A stretch of DNA of 64,000 nucleotides from Chamaecrista fasciculata (GCA_003254925.1 QANZ01005364.1:124001-188000), one strand, 5' to 3'. Numbered from the stretch's first letter, positions 11,690 to 24,371 are shown. Translations and numbers: made by a program. The notes: generated by a model from the letters alone, not told the origin.

Positions 11690-13458
11690 ATGGAAGAAGA
11701 AGGAGTATGGTGGTGGATGAAGGTAGTGTGTGGGTGTGTGATGGGGATGATGGTGATGGTGAGGATGGGGGTGTTGCTGTGGTGGAAGCCGAGAAAGATC
11801 GAAGCCTATTTCTGCAAGCAAGGAATCAGAGGACCCCGTTATCGGTTCTTCATTGGTAATGTGAAAGAGCTTGTTTCCATGATGCTTCTGGCTTCCTCCT
11901 CTCCCATGCCTACTTTCTCTCACAACATTCTCCCTCGAGTTCTCTCCTTCTACCACCACTGGCACAAGATTTATGGTATGTATTATTCCCCTGCTTTGGA
12001 ATCAATTCATTCTCTTCCCCCAAATTAATGAATGAATAGGTGCGACGTTCCTGGTGTGGTTTGGACCGACGGTTCGAGTGACGGTGTCTGATCCGGAACT
12101 GATACGGGAAATCTTCACTTCCAAGTCTGAATGGTACGAGAAAAACGAAGCTCCCCCTCTTGTGAAGCAGCTCGAAGGCGATGGCCTCCTCAGCCTCAAC
12201 GACGAGAAGTGGGCTCACCACAGGAAGATCATCTCCCCCACTTTTTACATGGGTAATCTTAAGGTATGTATGTATTCTACTACATTTATCTATACCATTA
12301 TTCATATTATTAATTAATAATTTGTTTGTGTATATAGCTGTTAATTCCAGAGATGCAGAGAAGCGTGGTGGATATGGTGGAGAAATGGAAGGCAATGTCG
12401 TCGGGGGGAGAAGTAGAAATCGAAGTGCTGGAATGGTTTCAGAAGCTGACAGAGGATGTGATCACCAGGACGACATTCGGAAGCAGCTTCCAGCATGGCA
12501 AACCCATTTTCACTCTCCAAGCCCACCAAATGCTCTTAGCTGCTGATTCCTTCCACACTGTCTTCATTCCTGGCTACAGGTCCCCACACCCCTCATTCCT
12601 TCTCATTCTAATTACTTAATTACTTAATTAATATTTAATTAATTAATGTGATTAAACAGATTCTTCCCCACAAGAAGGAACATCAACTCATGGAAGCTGG
12701 ACAAGGAGATCAGGAAATCCGTGATGGAGGTCATCGAGCGAAGAAGGAAACAGAATAATAATAGCAAGCAGGATGATGAGGATGATCCTAAGGATTTGAT
12801 TGGACTGATGATTGAAGCCTCAAAGGAAGTTACGGTAGAGGAGATGGTAGAAGAATGCAAGAGCTTCTTCTTCGCCGGGAAATACACCACTTCGAACCTC
12901 CTTACATGGACCACCATTCTCCTCGCCATGCACCCACAGTGGCAGGCCCAGGCACGTGACGAAGTCCTCTCTCTCTGCGGCTCACGTGACCTCCCTTCTA
13001 AACTCCACCTCCCCAATCTCAAAACCCTCTCCATGATCCTCAACGAGTCTCTCCGCCTTTACCCACCCACCATAGCCACCATCCGACGCGCCAAATCCGA
13101 CGTCAGCCTCGGCGGTTACCACATCCCACGTGGCACCGAGCTTCTCATCCCAATACTCGCCCTCCATCATGACCCGACCTTATGGGGCTCCGACGCAAAC
13201 GAATTCAACCCGACCCGCTTCGCACAAGGAGTGGCACGTGCCGCAAAGCATCCCGTGGCCTTCATACCCTTCGGTATCGGTGTGCGCACATGCATAGGAC
13301 AAAATCTCGCACTCCTTCAAACCAAACTCGCTCTTGCCATCATACTACAGCGTTTTACTTTCACCTTGTCCCCAAATTATAAGCACGCACCAACGGTCCA
13401 GATGCTTCTTTATCCTCAGTACGGTGCCCCTATCATCTTCCGACACCTGTCCTCCTGA
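11690..13458 (+). CDS. CYP734A: Cytochrome P450 CYP734A (BAS1-type brassinosteroid hydroxylase)
   Basis: Four exons join in frame: 11690-11975, 12040-12263, 12338-12579 and 12660-13458, all with GT-AG introns, giving 516 residues, the usual length. The N-terminus has one membrane anchor (about residues 9-30), then WWKPRKIE and a basic hinge. Visible P450 motifs are the I-helix AGKYTT (323-328), ExxR (E380, R383), a PERF-like FNPTRF, and the haem loop FGIGVRTCIG (455-464) with ligand C462. The blocks SHNILPRVLSFYHHW, EKNEAPPLVKQLEGDGLLSL and YPQYGAPI match the CYP734A subfamily of the CYP72 clan. Known members are ER-bound C-26 hydroxylases that inactivate castasterone and brassinolide, so this gene is inferred to lower brassinosteroid levels. 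The I-helix has Tyr where I recall Gln in Arabidopsis CYP734A1. The start is the ATG directly before the anchor. Confidence 0.93.
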
Positions 13459-15187
13459 TCACCCCCACCCAACTCCATCACATTATTATCAATTATCATT
13501 ATTTTCTCTCCCCCCAACCCTTCTTTCTGTTTCATTTTTTTCTTTTTTGACTATTTCGATCACCACAAAATCAAAACAAAAAAAATGGTGACTTAATGTT
13601 GTGGGTACGCTGTGCCATGTCATGTGAGGTTTGATTTGGGAAATGGGAATTCAGCAAACTGTGTATTGCCCCAATTGGAATGTAGGTTTTATATATATAG
13701 GAAATTAGAACGCTAACAATCAATCAATCAACTATAGCTACCCACCTCCACTACTTGTGTATATTTTCCCCTTCATTATAATGTAGTTTTGGCCCTTTCT
13801 TTTGAATTATTGTAATTTGCAACCATCTTCTTTATTAATTACTATAAGAAAAGCATAAAGAAATAAAAGGATAGGAATGAGATAGGTAGGAAGTACAAAG
13901 ATACAAAATAAAGTACCGAAGAAAGGAGCCACAAAATGGAGTGATGATGATGAGAATACTAAAAATGTAGTTGTCCCCAAGGAAGAAGCAGGGTAGTGGG
14001 AAGAATCTTGGTTTCATAATTTCAGGCCTTCATGATGAAAAATGATTAGGTTTTCAGTGGTGTGTTCAGACGAATAAGAGAGCCTCCATAGATAACTTAG
14101 ATAGATAGATGTGGTAGTTTTCAGCTTTTTACAACACTTGTCATCCATCACTCATTACTAGTACTACAGTGATATATTGGTAATTAGGGACTCATTTATA
14201 CTTCACTTTCCGAGAAACAGTACACTAGTCATCATATCTCACACCATATCCCTTTGCTTATTGCATGGAATATGGAAACCAACCGAGAATTTTACCAACT
14301 TAATCAACCCCCTTTTAATTAATTTAATTAATTACACAAGATTTATTGCTATACAGGTAAGACTGCGAAACCCCATATATGTATGTATGGATACTTGTTA
14401 TTATTGGGTTTCTAATTAAGTTCCTTCGATTCCCGCCACATTCTTTATTTATTCACTTTAATTGAGCTTGTGATCTGCGCAAAACACATACACACTGTTT
14501 CCTAGCACTAACAAATTCATTATTTAATTGAATTAACTCTTCTCTCTAACTTGCTTCAATTCCAATTATTAATTCACCTTTAACTATTTCCTACTTGTCC
14601 TCTGTCAAGTGTTGGCAAAATACATAAGAAAAACTTTTTAAAATTAAAAAAAAAAATGATTGGATATCCTTACAGTTTTTGTCCCTTTTCCCCTCAATTA
14701 ATTTTAAATATTTTAAATATCACTTTTCTTTAACAAAATAATTTCAATATCGCATTGTATATAGACTACCATTTGAAAGCCGAAACCTAAAACACAGGCT
14801 AGATGGGTTAAGTTTATATATTCTTAATGATCTGTTAATCAAATTAGAATAGCTCAATAGCTATAGGTTGCTAACTAGCTAGGTTTCAGGTAGCTTCCTC
14901 ATGAACACCCTTATTAATTAATTAGTTTAAATAATTATAATCAATATAATTAGTCCTTGTTTGGAGGCCCATGCATCGATATATCTAAGACGAGTGGGAG
15001 ATTATTAAACAAAATTAGGATTTGAATCAAAAGCAAGAATGGTGGCTTAGCTTGAAGACATGAAATGTTGTTTTTAAGCAAAGGGGGCCATAATTCCAGC
15101 ATGCATTAATTTGCACAATTAATTTGTTTATTATACCTTTTATGGGATTTTGAGCATTTGAGTTGTGATTTAGTAAGAAACAAGATT

Positions 15188-15223
<36 letters not shown>

Positions 15224-17240
15224 CAAACACCCTCTATACCTTCTGTACAACTTTTTGGGATCTTCTCATGCCCTTGTAGGAATGTGATTTTCTTTCTTTA
15301 TTTATTTATTTTTTCTAATGTACTTTGCTGGTCCACAAAGATGCATGTGGTTAGGACTTATGAGAGATCTTCTTGTCCTCTGCTTCCATATTTTATTTCT
15401 TAATTTCTAGCTTTTTATTAAAGGAACCAAAGCATGCCTTTCATTAGCATGTCACCCTCTAATTTCTTTCATATCATCACATAAATCATTTTAAAATGAA
15501 TAAAATCATCAACACTTTAAGTTATGTGTATTCTTGTCTTTTTAATTATTATTAAATCAATTAACATATTAATTATTATACTATCTATTTGCAAGTTAAA
15601 AAGATGTACAAAATAATTCAAACACTACTTGTAAAGTAAAAGAAAATATAAATACCAAGAGTACTATTAGTCATCAATTAACTTGTATATTTGATAAATT
15701 ATATATTTATTCTCCCTATCACTTTATTAATCTCGGAATGTGTGGAAAGATTATAATATACTATACAACTATCGTTATTCCCTTTTTAGTTTTGTTTTTC
15801 TTTTAAATAATATATGATATGATATGATATGATTTGGCATTCCTTGTGTGTTGTTGTGGTTGAAGATATCATGGGAATCGCAGTTTATGCCTTGATGATA
15901 CCAAACACATAAAACAAGAACATAATGTTTCACGTCCTCCTTATTCTTTAATATTATCCTCAATATTAAAAGTTACTATGTATATAATATAATGTATTAA
16001 ATTATTATTTAGCACCCCTCACTCTGTCTCTCTCTTCTCTCTATCTGATGAATTGTAATTTATGTCGTAATTAATTAATTAATTATACATATATTAGAAT
16101 GTGTACTTGTGTTGTTTTGTGCTTTGTCTTGGGCATGCTTCAGCGTTAACATCTAAGCTGTGTCCCCCAGTGGTTAGCTATATGACAAAATCTACATTCT
16201 AATATGATTATAGCTATGCTCTCCTTCAAATGTATGTTACTAATTGCTTTCACTTTATGTTACATCAATTTTTTTTTTTCAATTTCATGCATGTCTTTAG
16301 TATTCCAACCTTAATTAAATATTTCTTGGTTTTTTTTTTTGGGTATGGTGCATGGCCTTGTTAGTATTTCAAAATAGTGTTAGACATGTAATTAAATTAT
16401 AGTTAGCACCCACAAAGGGTTTTAAATGCAAGCAATAGTAGTAAGTAACCTAACCTAGCAACATGTATTTTAATTTTCCCTCAATTAATATTCTTGGACC
16501 AAGAAGAGAATAATTTTCAAATCCCAAGTAAATAGGTGAGGTCTATGGGCAGAGCGTGAAAACGAAAAAAAAATGAAAATTGAAAAAAAAAATGAAAGAG
16601 AAAAATAAGGCTTTAATAAAGTAATAAATTAAGGATGAAATGTATGTCTCGTAATTAAATAGGCATGCAGTGATGCCAAAGGGCATTGAGCTGGCTTATG
16701 TCTGCCCGTTGATGAATGAAAGCTTGTCGGCTAGTGATCATATAATGTAAGAGAAATTAAATTAGAGGGACCAAATAATTAATTCTTAGCTAGCAAATTG
16801 GAATTGCGTGATTATTGCCCTTTCAATTTATTTATGCATATCATATATAACTCTATGACGACTAGGGTACCCTCCCTATAATGAACCCTTAATAACGACT
16901 CTTTTTTTTTTTCATAATATATATAGGGGCACTGAGATCTTTGTGGAGAAGTCATGAGAGTGATATATATATATATATATATATATTATTTATATATATT
17001 TCAACCATGCTGCCAAATCATCATCATTATTATCCTCATATATATGGTAGGTAGTGATTTGCCTTCCCCATATTCCATACTAGAGATTAGAGATTGAATC
17101 CAATTTTTCTTTAATTTAAATTACAATCAACTGACTGTGATTTGGTGTGTATATATATATATATATATTAGTTTACTTATATATGTGTAAGTCTATAAGT
17201 TTGACACGTATATATAACTAAGTTTTTTGGCAATTAAATA
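13459..17240. other. Intergenic, TA microsatellites only
   Basis: 3' flank of the P450 gene followed by AT-rich DNA. TA runs are at about 15187-15221, 16962-16988 and 17150-17168. No coding exon, structural RNA or transposon terminus was recognised. Confidence 0.45.
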
Positions 17241-17356
17241 TTATTCAGGTATTCATNTTGCAATTTTGGTTTTATGAATTTCTTAAAAGTTTTATTCTTT
17301 GCTTTCAACCCTACTTTAGAGTTTGATTTGACTTCATTTACTAAAAGTTCCAAACT

Positions 17357-17967
17357 TGACAAATGATAATAGGCCAATAATTGGGAGGCCCAAATGGCAG
17401 AGCATGCCCTTGATCCGGCAGGCTACAAACTCACCAGATGGATCACGTAGGCATGAGCGCCCTGTATCTCGCCATCAGATGTGGACGCCCACAATCACGA
17501 AGGGTGTGGGCGCCCACACACCAACAAATAAGGAAACATTCCCTGAATCAATCAGGAGCCAATTAAGGATCGATCAAGATCCGCCGTCAATCAAGGCAAA
17601 TCATTCAGAGATCCTTTCCCTTGATAACGCCTTAGCCATCAAGGTGCCTTTCACAAAAAAGGAAATTATGTGGGAGCCAAGGATCACAATCAGATCAGCC
17701 AGGATCACAATCAAGCATCCAGGCATTTATGGCAAGATCATGCCAGAACACCCTCAGCAAGTATAAAATGTTAACCCTTCACAATGGAAAAACGTACGCT
17801 CTCTACTCAGTCAATTGAGATTATCGAGCTCATAACCTTTACCAACTTAAGTATCGGAGGTGAATCGTAGGGCCACCCTGTGTGTTCATTGTCTTGCAGG
17901 TAACCTTGATCCTAGAGTTGCCTCATCTAAACCAGGTAATGACCCCCGGCCAGAACCTAGTTCATCA
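17357..17967 (+). repeat. 5' LTR-like block of the Tat element
   Basis: It ends in CA one base before the primer-binding site. The 3' part contains 'aacttaagtatcggagg', a CCTGTG motif and 'cttgcaggt', a pattern shared with the LTR ends at 24775-24911 and 34388-34596 and common in Tat/Ogre-type LTRs. 'gtataaaatg' at 17761-17770 could be the TATA box. The 5' border at TG (17357) is a guess, because no second LTR exists for comparison. Confidence 0.55.
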
Positions 17968-17968
17968 C

Positions 17969-17986
17969 TGGCGCCGACTGTGGGGA
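17969..17986 (+). other. Retrotransposon primer-binding site
   Basis: TGGCGCCGACTGTGGGGA directly follows the LTR end. The TGGCGCC start followed by a GT-rich tail is the primer-binding-site type found in plant Tat/Athila retrotransposons. The matching tRNA was not determined. Confidence 0.75.
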
Positions 17987-18144
17987 CTTTCATACAAAGT
18001 CCTTTTATATTTGTTATCTTTAATTTTCATGGTTTATGTTTCAATTTCTTTTTCTAAACACAATGAACTCCTAGCAAAATTCATACGAATCTTCTCTTTA
18101 TATGTCTTCTCTAACCTGTGTGTTCATCTGAACCAGAAAGAAAG

Positions 18145-20013
18145 ATGACATCAAACCCAGCCGATTATCAAACTCCGGTAGGCTCAGTGACTCAATCCGT
18201 GCAGGATTCGACGCTCCTCCCTCCGCCCGGATTTCCAATCATTCAAGAAACGCCGACGCTGCCGAACCCAGTTCCAACGGGGCAAAACACCATAGCACCA
18301 GATGATGGAATCGCCGCCTTTAAGGCATGCATGCGAATGGAGATGGAAGAACTCCGCAATCGTATCGAAAACATGGCTGCCGAGAAAGCAAAGGGGAAGC
18401 AGGTCGCAGAGGACCCTGGGAGCAATAACCTGGAGTCCACTCCTGAGAATGCAAATTCAGGAAGCCAGCTGCCAAACCCAGAGCAGCAGGCCCATCCAAA
18501 CCTGCAACCAACATCGCACGTGGGGGCCACCAGCCAACCTACACAGCAGCAAGTATGGCCTGGCGCCTACGCCTATCCACCTCAGGGGTACTACTATCCC
18601 CAATACTAATTAGGGTATGGCGCCTGTGCCCAAGCAATACCAAGCAGGATATATCAGTCAACGGGCGCTTACGACCCCGTGATACCATCAACGGGCGTTT
18701 CAACCCCGTGATACCGTCAACTGCTCAGGGGCATGTGAGACCGCCCCCACCAGCAGAAGGAATTTTGGCACCTTACGTGCAAGCAGCAGAACTTGACAAG
18801 AACTACAAGATGCCGATGAAACTCACACCATACACTGGAGTGAAAGACCCAGAGGATCATTTGCTCGGTTTCAAGGCGGCTATGAATATCTCCAACATGG
18901 GAGATCCTTAGAGGTGTAAGCTTTTTCTGATAACTCTAGAGGGACCAGCCTTGGATTGGTACTCAAAACTCCCGGTAGGGTCAGTCCACTGCTTTAGAGA
19001 GACTATCTAGCAAAGTCTACAAGCAGCCAATGGCGATTTTCATGAAGCGGTTTGCTACCAGCAAAGTCTACAAGCAGCCAATGGCGGTCTTGTTTGACGT
19101 TAGGAAAAATAAAGGAGAATCTCTGAGAGACTATCTAGCAAAGTTCAACAAGACTTGTCTGAACATAAAGGAGATCGATGACAAAATAACAGTCTATTCC
19201 TTCCTCGCAAGAATCAGGTCTGGCCACGCCCACAAGGAACTGACCCATAGGAACCCCAAGTCTCTGGGAGAATTGCTCGAAATGGCTGAAGAATTCATTA
19301 CCAAGGAGGACCTGGACAAAACCCAACGAGATCGCTTCGCGAGAATCGAACCAGACACCAGGAAGCCGCAAAGCAAGAATCCCGAGAGAGCCGGAGAAAG
19401 CTCAAGAGGAAGGGACCATCACAGGCGTCCTCGATCCCCACCTAGAGGGAAGTATCCTGTCTATACCGTGCTTTCGGTAAGCCAGTCTGAAATCTTCCGC
19501 GAAATCGTTAATACGGATCTCCTTCCAAGACTCCTTGAACGCCCTAGAAGAGCGGGAAGAAACGTTGATACCATCAAGTTCTGCAGATACCACAGAGGAG
19601 AGGGACACACCACCGATGAGTGTATCACCTTGAGGGACGAAATTGAGAGCCTCATCCAGCGAGGACACCTTCCATCTAGGTTCATCAAGAAGGATGGGAA
19701 CAAAAGAACAAGAGACGAGAAAGACGCCCGAGAGGCGAAGAAATCCAAAGGCGGTGACGACAAAAAAGGGGACCGACGCTCACCGCCCAAGGAAAACAAA
19801 CCAACAGGCATCATTCATATGATCTTGGGAGGCATCGAGAAAAGCGGGTCAAAAACCCCACACAAAAGGAGAAAGGTGAACAGATCCATACTCAAGCTTG
19901 ACTACAAAGAGCCAGTTGCTGAGGAGAAATGGGTCGAACCCATAACATTCACTGATGACGAATTGTGGGAAGTCAATCGAGAATATGATGACCCCATGGT
20001 AATCACAGCCTAG
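18145..20013 (+). pseudogene. Broken gag of the Tat retrotransposon
   Basis: The gag reading starts at ATG 18145 (MTSNPADYQTP) and runs to a stop at 18609. It continues in another frame at about 18640-18911, then in a third to 20013. The N-part is Pro/Gln-rich. The gag core includes 'GPALDWYSKLP' (near 18940) and 'LRDYLAKFN'. Near 19580 there is a zinc-knuckle-like C-x2-H-x4-H-x4-C (CRYHRGEGHTTDEC). The C-part is Lys/Arg-rich. About 40 bp ('agcaaagtctacaagcagccaatggcg') is duplicated at 19010-19085 and contributes to the disruption. It would have formed the virus-like particle; in this state it cannot make intact Gag. Confidence 0.85.
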
Positions 20014-20040
20014 ATTGGCAACTTTACCGTAGAGAGGATT

Positions 20041-20895
20041 ATGGTAGACCAGGGCTCCTCTGCGGATATCATGTACAAGCGATGCTTTGATCAGCTAGGA
20101 ATCCCGATGGAGGACTTGAAAGACCATTACGGGAACTTGATAGGCTTCACTGGGGATCAAATCCCAGCCATTAGAAATAAGGACCTAAGGCTCACAGTGG
20201 GAGATCATCCCAGAGTAACCAGCAACACCGTCGAATTTATAGTAGTGCAGGCGCCCTCAGCTTACAATGTCCTCCTAGGACGCCCCTCCCTCAACAAGAT
20301 GAGAGTAGTAATCTCTACTGCGCACCTTCGCATGAAGTTCCCAACGCCCCATGGAGTGGGACAGGTGAGGACCAACCAGGAGACCGCAAAGCAATGCTAC
20401 GCAAAGAGCCTTGAGGCCACCAAGGAGGATGAACGTAAAAGGAAGGCGAGAACGCCCAAGGTTGATGACAGCGCCAAGGAGGAGGTGGACCCTGAAGTCC
20501 TGAACTGTGAAGTGGTGGATTTCAGAGACGAGGTCGAAGCATAGAGACCAAAGCTGACGGGTGATTTAGAAGTTGTCCAGCTGGGAGACAACGCGGAGAA
20601 AACCGTGCAAATCAACATGCTGCTGCATGAAGCTGAGAAGGCTGAGCTCATTCAGCTCCTGAAGGCGTCCTCAGACGTCTTTGCCTGGCGTCCTGCCGAC
20701 ATGCCAGGGATCGATCCAAAACTCATCTGTCACAGCCTAAACACAGATGGAAGAACTGGAGTTATCCAACGAAAGCGCCTATTCGGCCAAGAACGCCAAA
20801 TGTCAATCAAGGAGGAAGTGAGCAAGCTCTTAGCTGCAGGCTTCATAAGGGAAACCAAATACCTTGAGTGGCTTTCCAACGTGGTATTGATCTCA
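20041..20895 (+). pseudogene. Retropepsin and truncated reverse transcriptase fragment
   Basis: The first frame (20041-20544) carries the aspartic protease signature DQGSSAD with following 'YNVLLGRPSLN', both standard in Ty3/gypsy proteases. After a stop, 20605-20931 holds the RT entry region ('FAWRPADMPGIDP', 'KEEVSKLLAAGFIRE', 'WLSNVVL'). The similarity stops just before the RT catalytic palm, so the YxDD motif is missing. The in-frame stop near 20544 also separates protease from RT. Non-functional. Confidence 0.85.
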
Positions 20896-20939
20896 ATTCG
20901 ATTTGATCTTACTGATAGTCTTAACTTCTAATTGGGCAG

Positions 20940-21220
20940 GAAAAAAACTCGTTAAGAATAACTTGTAGCTTCACTTTTGATTGTGAAACGAGAAAAATAT
21001 GATCAATTTGTTTGCTTTGTTGTAAAATGAGCAATCCACTTTTGAGGCCTAATTAACTTTATTTGCTGACAACTCTAACTAAATAGAGAAAATACTTATC
21101 AAAGTAGCATGCTGCTCCAAACTCATTACTTTCAAATTTGAAACAAGACAGTTATAGTTACATTCAGTCACTGACACTAAAAAATAAAATATTTTAAAAA
21201 CATGTAAGACTAATTTTGCA
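20940..21220. repeat. Fragment of the GGTCAAAGAG foldback family
   Basis: Blocks such as 'cgttaagaataacttgtagc', 'gtgaaacgagaaaaatatgatcaa' and 'gacaactctaactaaatag' align with 33743-33960 in the element at 33576-34640. Only the part to the right of the retrotransposon is recognisable. A left counterpart near 17240-17356 is possible but weak. Confidence 0.6.
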
Positions 21221-22567
21221 CAAAAAAAAGATAGAGTTGAATTAAAACTTACCCAATATATATTTAGAATTGAAAGTTCAATTTAATTTGATTTATATTA
21301 AGATATATGATGATCAGCATATACTCATCTTTGTTCCACATGCTTTCTCTTTCTCACATCTATCTAGTAATTTTAATTTACCCAAAATATCTACACAATT
21401 TATATATCATGCATTTGATATATATACACAAAATCAATGATTAGTCCATGGTAAAAGTGGAGAGAGAGAGTGAGAGAGAGAGGGAGGATGTAGAAAGGGT
21501 AGAATAGAGAACATGCTCAACCTCAAGCAGGTCCTATGTTTTGAATTATATTAGGAATTAAGACCAAAATTTGATGAGACCTGTCCCATATATATATAAT
21601 AAGCATAAATGTATTTATTATATTGTGTTGTTGTCACAAATTTTTCTAGAATAGTGAGTCATTAATTGATTGAATGTTTTTCATGTGAAGAAGGGATTGA
21701 CTATGAGAGTGACCCAAAATGAAGTGTAGATATTGCAATAAATTAAGGATGGAATTAATGGAAATAAATGAATGAATGTATGGAGAGAAAGAAAGAAAGA
21801 AAGAACTAATTAATTAATTAATAAAGTTGAAAGTAAGGACAAATTAGGGCACAAGAATGACCCAAGCTTAAAGATGAGAGAAAGGCAGCATCACATGGGA
21901 GTACCAATCATGAAGGATGCATAAGAGACAACACTAGAAGATTTGGTGGAGCCACATTAATGCACTCTACTCATTTAATTTCCACCTTTCCTTATCTATT
22001 TTCTCATTTAATTTAATTACTCTATTCAATTCTTAAATCAAATCATGTAACTAAAATGTAAGAAAAATGTGACATTCAATAATGTGAAATACATTTGGAT
22101 ATTTTGACTCTGCCTGTGTTGGTGATTCTAGTAACAAGACAGCTACGGTTATAAATATTTTTCTAACTAATTTCTATCCATATATATATTAAGAAAAATA
22201 TGATTGTATGTTAGCTCATACATTTTAACATCAAATATGTTTCAAATAAAAAATACTGATAATTTACTTACTATTTATGGTTTTATTTGTACGCAGTCCT
22301 GTACTTTTCCATTTTTGTTGATAATATACATCATACACACAAATATTTTTGTTCTTTTTATAATTGAAGTGAAGCATGATCATTAGTTACAGCCTTACAG
22401 CCACCAGGCAATCGTCACGTGACTTCTAATTGCTAATTCCAATTCAGATTCAAAGTTAGGAACCAAATATATTTATTTACAATTGAAAACTGAAAGTTCA
22501 TAGATTAGTTTTATAGCTAGGATCTCATAAAAAAAATGTAAAATATAATTACTTTCTCAAATAATAA
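21221..22567. other. Intergenic, nothing recognised
   Basis: AT-rich sequence with short GA and GAAA runs (around 21460-21490 and 21787-21804). No gene could be supported. Confidence 0.45.
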
Positions 22568-23093
22568 TAATAATAAGGGTAAATTACAAAATAGGGTCCT
22601 GTGGTTTGGCCCTATTTCAGATAGGGTACATGTGGTTTGAAAAGTTTCAAATTGGGGCCTGAGGTTAACTCTGTTTGCAAAATAGGGTCTAGGTGGTTTT
22701 GACCGTCAAAAAACTAACGGTGCACGTGATAATTTGCCTAACAATCTCAGGGTTTTTAGTTAAAATACTATTTTAAGACCCTAACTATTAATTTTTTTGC
22801 GTTTGAATCCCTATTTCTTACGTCGTCATGTTAAAATACTATTTTAAAATACTATTTTTGCGTTGGTTAAAAATAGTTAGGGTCTTAAAATAGTATTTTA
22901 ACTAAAGACCCTGAGATTGTTAGGCAAATTATCACGTGCACCGTTAGTTTTTTGACGGTCAAAACCACCTAGACCCTATTTTGCAAACGGAGTTAACCTC
23001 AGGCCCCAATTTGAAACTTTTCAAACCACATGTACCCTATCTGAAACAGGGCCAAACCACAGGACCCTATTTTGTAATTTACCCTAATAATAA
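22568..23093. mobile_element. 508-bp foldback MULE-MITE, copy 1
   Basis: The element is 22577-23084. It starts GGGTAAATTACAAAATAGGG and ends with the exact inverted sequence, with arms of about 220 bp. The 9-bp flanking repeat TAATAATAA is exact (22568-22576 and 23085-23093), although it sits in a TAA-rich tract. Copy 2 at 56835-57342 has the same length and only a handful of differences. Confidence 0.88.
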
Positions 23094-23560
23094 TTCATAA
23101 AGAACAAGATGCATAAATAATGATATCATATAGAATGAGCAATTGTCAATTAAGCAAATAAAGTCAGTTAAGTAGATCAAATTATTTACATAAAATAAAC
23201 AATTTACTAGTGTATTCTTAAGAGAGAGATAAATCCCGGTTTTTTCATATTAATAATACAAATAAGATTATAATGTATCAGGATACCCATGACTTTTACT
23301 TCTTTTTCCAGATGGGATACGCATTGGCCCAACTCAATTTCAGACTCTGCCGACCAATCAGCCGGCACCGGTTGATTAAAAATTATTTTTTTAAAAAAAA
23401 ACAACGCTGAAATCGCGTCAGACTGGCGCAATTTCAGTGTCTTACACCGTGCAGACTGCACTGTCTGCACGGTTCAGACCGTGCAGTCTGCACGGTCTGA
23501 AACCGTGTAAGACACGGTTTCAGAATCTGAAACCGTGTCTTACACAGGGACCAAGAATAT

Positions 23561-24142
23561 TCAGTCAATTGACGAACCACCTGCACGGGTATAGTCCTCA
23601 TCGTCATCACTATCAATTGTTTGGCGTGAAGAGCTCGGCTCCATACTAGATCCAACTGTATTATCCATGCCTCCTCCAAACATTGGTCGAAACACACTTG
23701 AAGATGCAAAGTTTTCAGCCGCTGTCTCTCTAATGGTGGGTGGACAGATAAAATTTGTGTTCTCCACAGGGAGCATTGCAGTGTTTAAGTCAAATGTGTT
23801 CTCCACATATACTTCTACATACAACTCAAGCATTGTGTTTACCATCCATTCTATATGTGTTTCCATCATTGAGTTGACAACATCATCACCCGATAAGATG
23901 AAGGTCGTGTAGACATATCCAGGGTTTATAAAACTTACTGGCAATCTATACACGATAGAAGTGATCTCTTCAAGAGGAGAAAGAATAAGTTTTTCCCTAA
24001 TCAATTCTTTCAATCTATCGAATGTAATATCACTAGACAACGTAATGACTTTTTTCCGTTCAGATTGAAACATAACCCCACAAACACCACCGGGAGAAAT
24101 TGATCCATGACTATATACCAAGCATCTGACCCTCGTTGACAT
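23561..24142 (-). CDS. MULE transposase N-terminal (PB1-like) fragment
   Basis: A 193-residue frame starts at ATG 24142. Residues 1-110 ('RCLVYSHGSIS', 'VITLSSDITFDRLKELI', 'SIVYRLPVSFINPGY', 'GDDVVNSMMETHIEW', 'MLELYVEV') have the pattern of the PB1-like N-terminal domain of plant Mutator-type transposases. The rest is low-complexity Ser/Asp-rich. The zinc finger, DDE transposase core and SWIM domain are absent. The start lies 16 bp from the assembly gap, with an LTR on the far side, so normal expression is unlikely. Its place between MULE TIRs supports the assignment. It is a remnant of an element gene, not a host gene. Confidence 0.6.
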   Translation of the reverse strand: MSTRVRCLVYSHGSISPGGVCGVMFQSERKKVITLSSDITFDRLKELIREKLILSPLEEITSIVYRLPVSFINPGYVYTTFILSGDDVVNSMMETHIEWMVNTMLELYVEVYVENTFDLNTAMLPVENTNFICPPTIRETAAENFASSSVFRPMFGGGMDNTVGSSMEPSSSRQTIDSDDDEDYTRAGGSSID

Positions 24143-24158
24143 TTTTCTCTAATAAATA

Positions 24159-24371
24159 NNNNNNNNNNNNNNNNNNNNNNNNNNNNNNNNNNNNNNNNNN
24201 NNNNNNNNNNNNNNNNNNNNNNNNNNNNNNNNNNNNNNNNNNNNNNNNNNNNNNNNNNNNNNNNNNNNNNNNNNNNNNNNNNNNNNNNNNNNNNNNNNNN
24301 NNNNNNNNNNNNNNNNNNNNNNNNNNNNNNNNNNNNNNNNNNNNNNNNNNNNNNNNNNNNNNNNNNNNNNN
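24159..24371. other. Assembly gap (213 N)
   Basis: A run of N. Apparent open frames across it are artefacts. The 5' border of the LTR at 24372-24911 is hidden here. Confidence 0.99.

Larger units (their letters stand above)
17357..20935 (+). mobile_element. Degenerate Tat-lineage Ty3/gypsy retrotransposon, 5' part only
   Basis: In order on the plus strand: an LTR-like block, a primer-binding site starting TGGCGCC, gag, an aspartic protease and the first part of reverse transcriptase. The sequence then stops matching after the RT 'WLSNVVL' block (about 20891). RNase H, integrase and a 3' LTR are absent. Gag is split into three frames. GC content is clearly higher than in the surrounding DNA. 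Sequence to the right (from about 20940) belongs to another repeat family also found at 33576-34640, so the retroelement or its remnant probably sits inside an older element. Confidence 0.85.

Noticed and set aside
11288..11965. 225-residue minus-strand frame rich in His and Pro
   Set aside because: Shadow of CYP734A exon 1 and its CT-rich leader; no family features.
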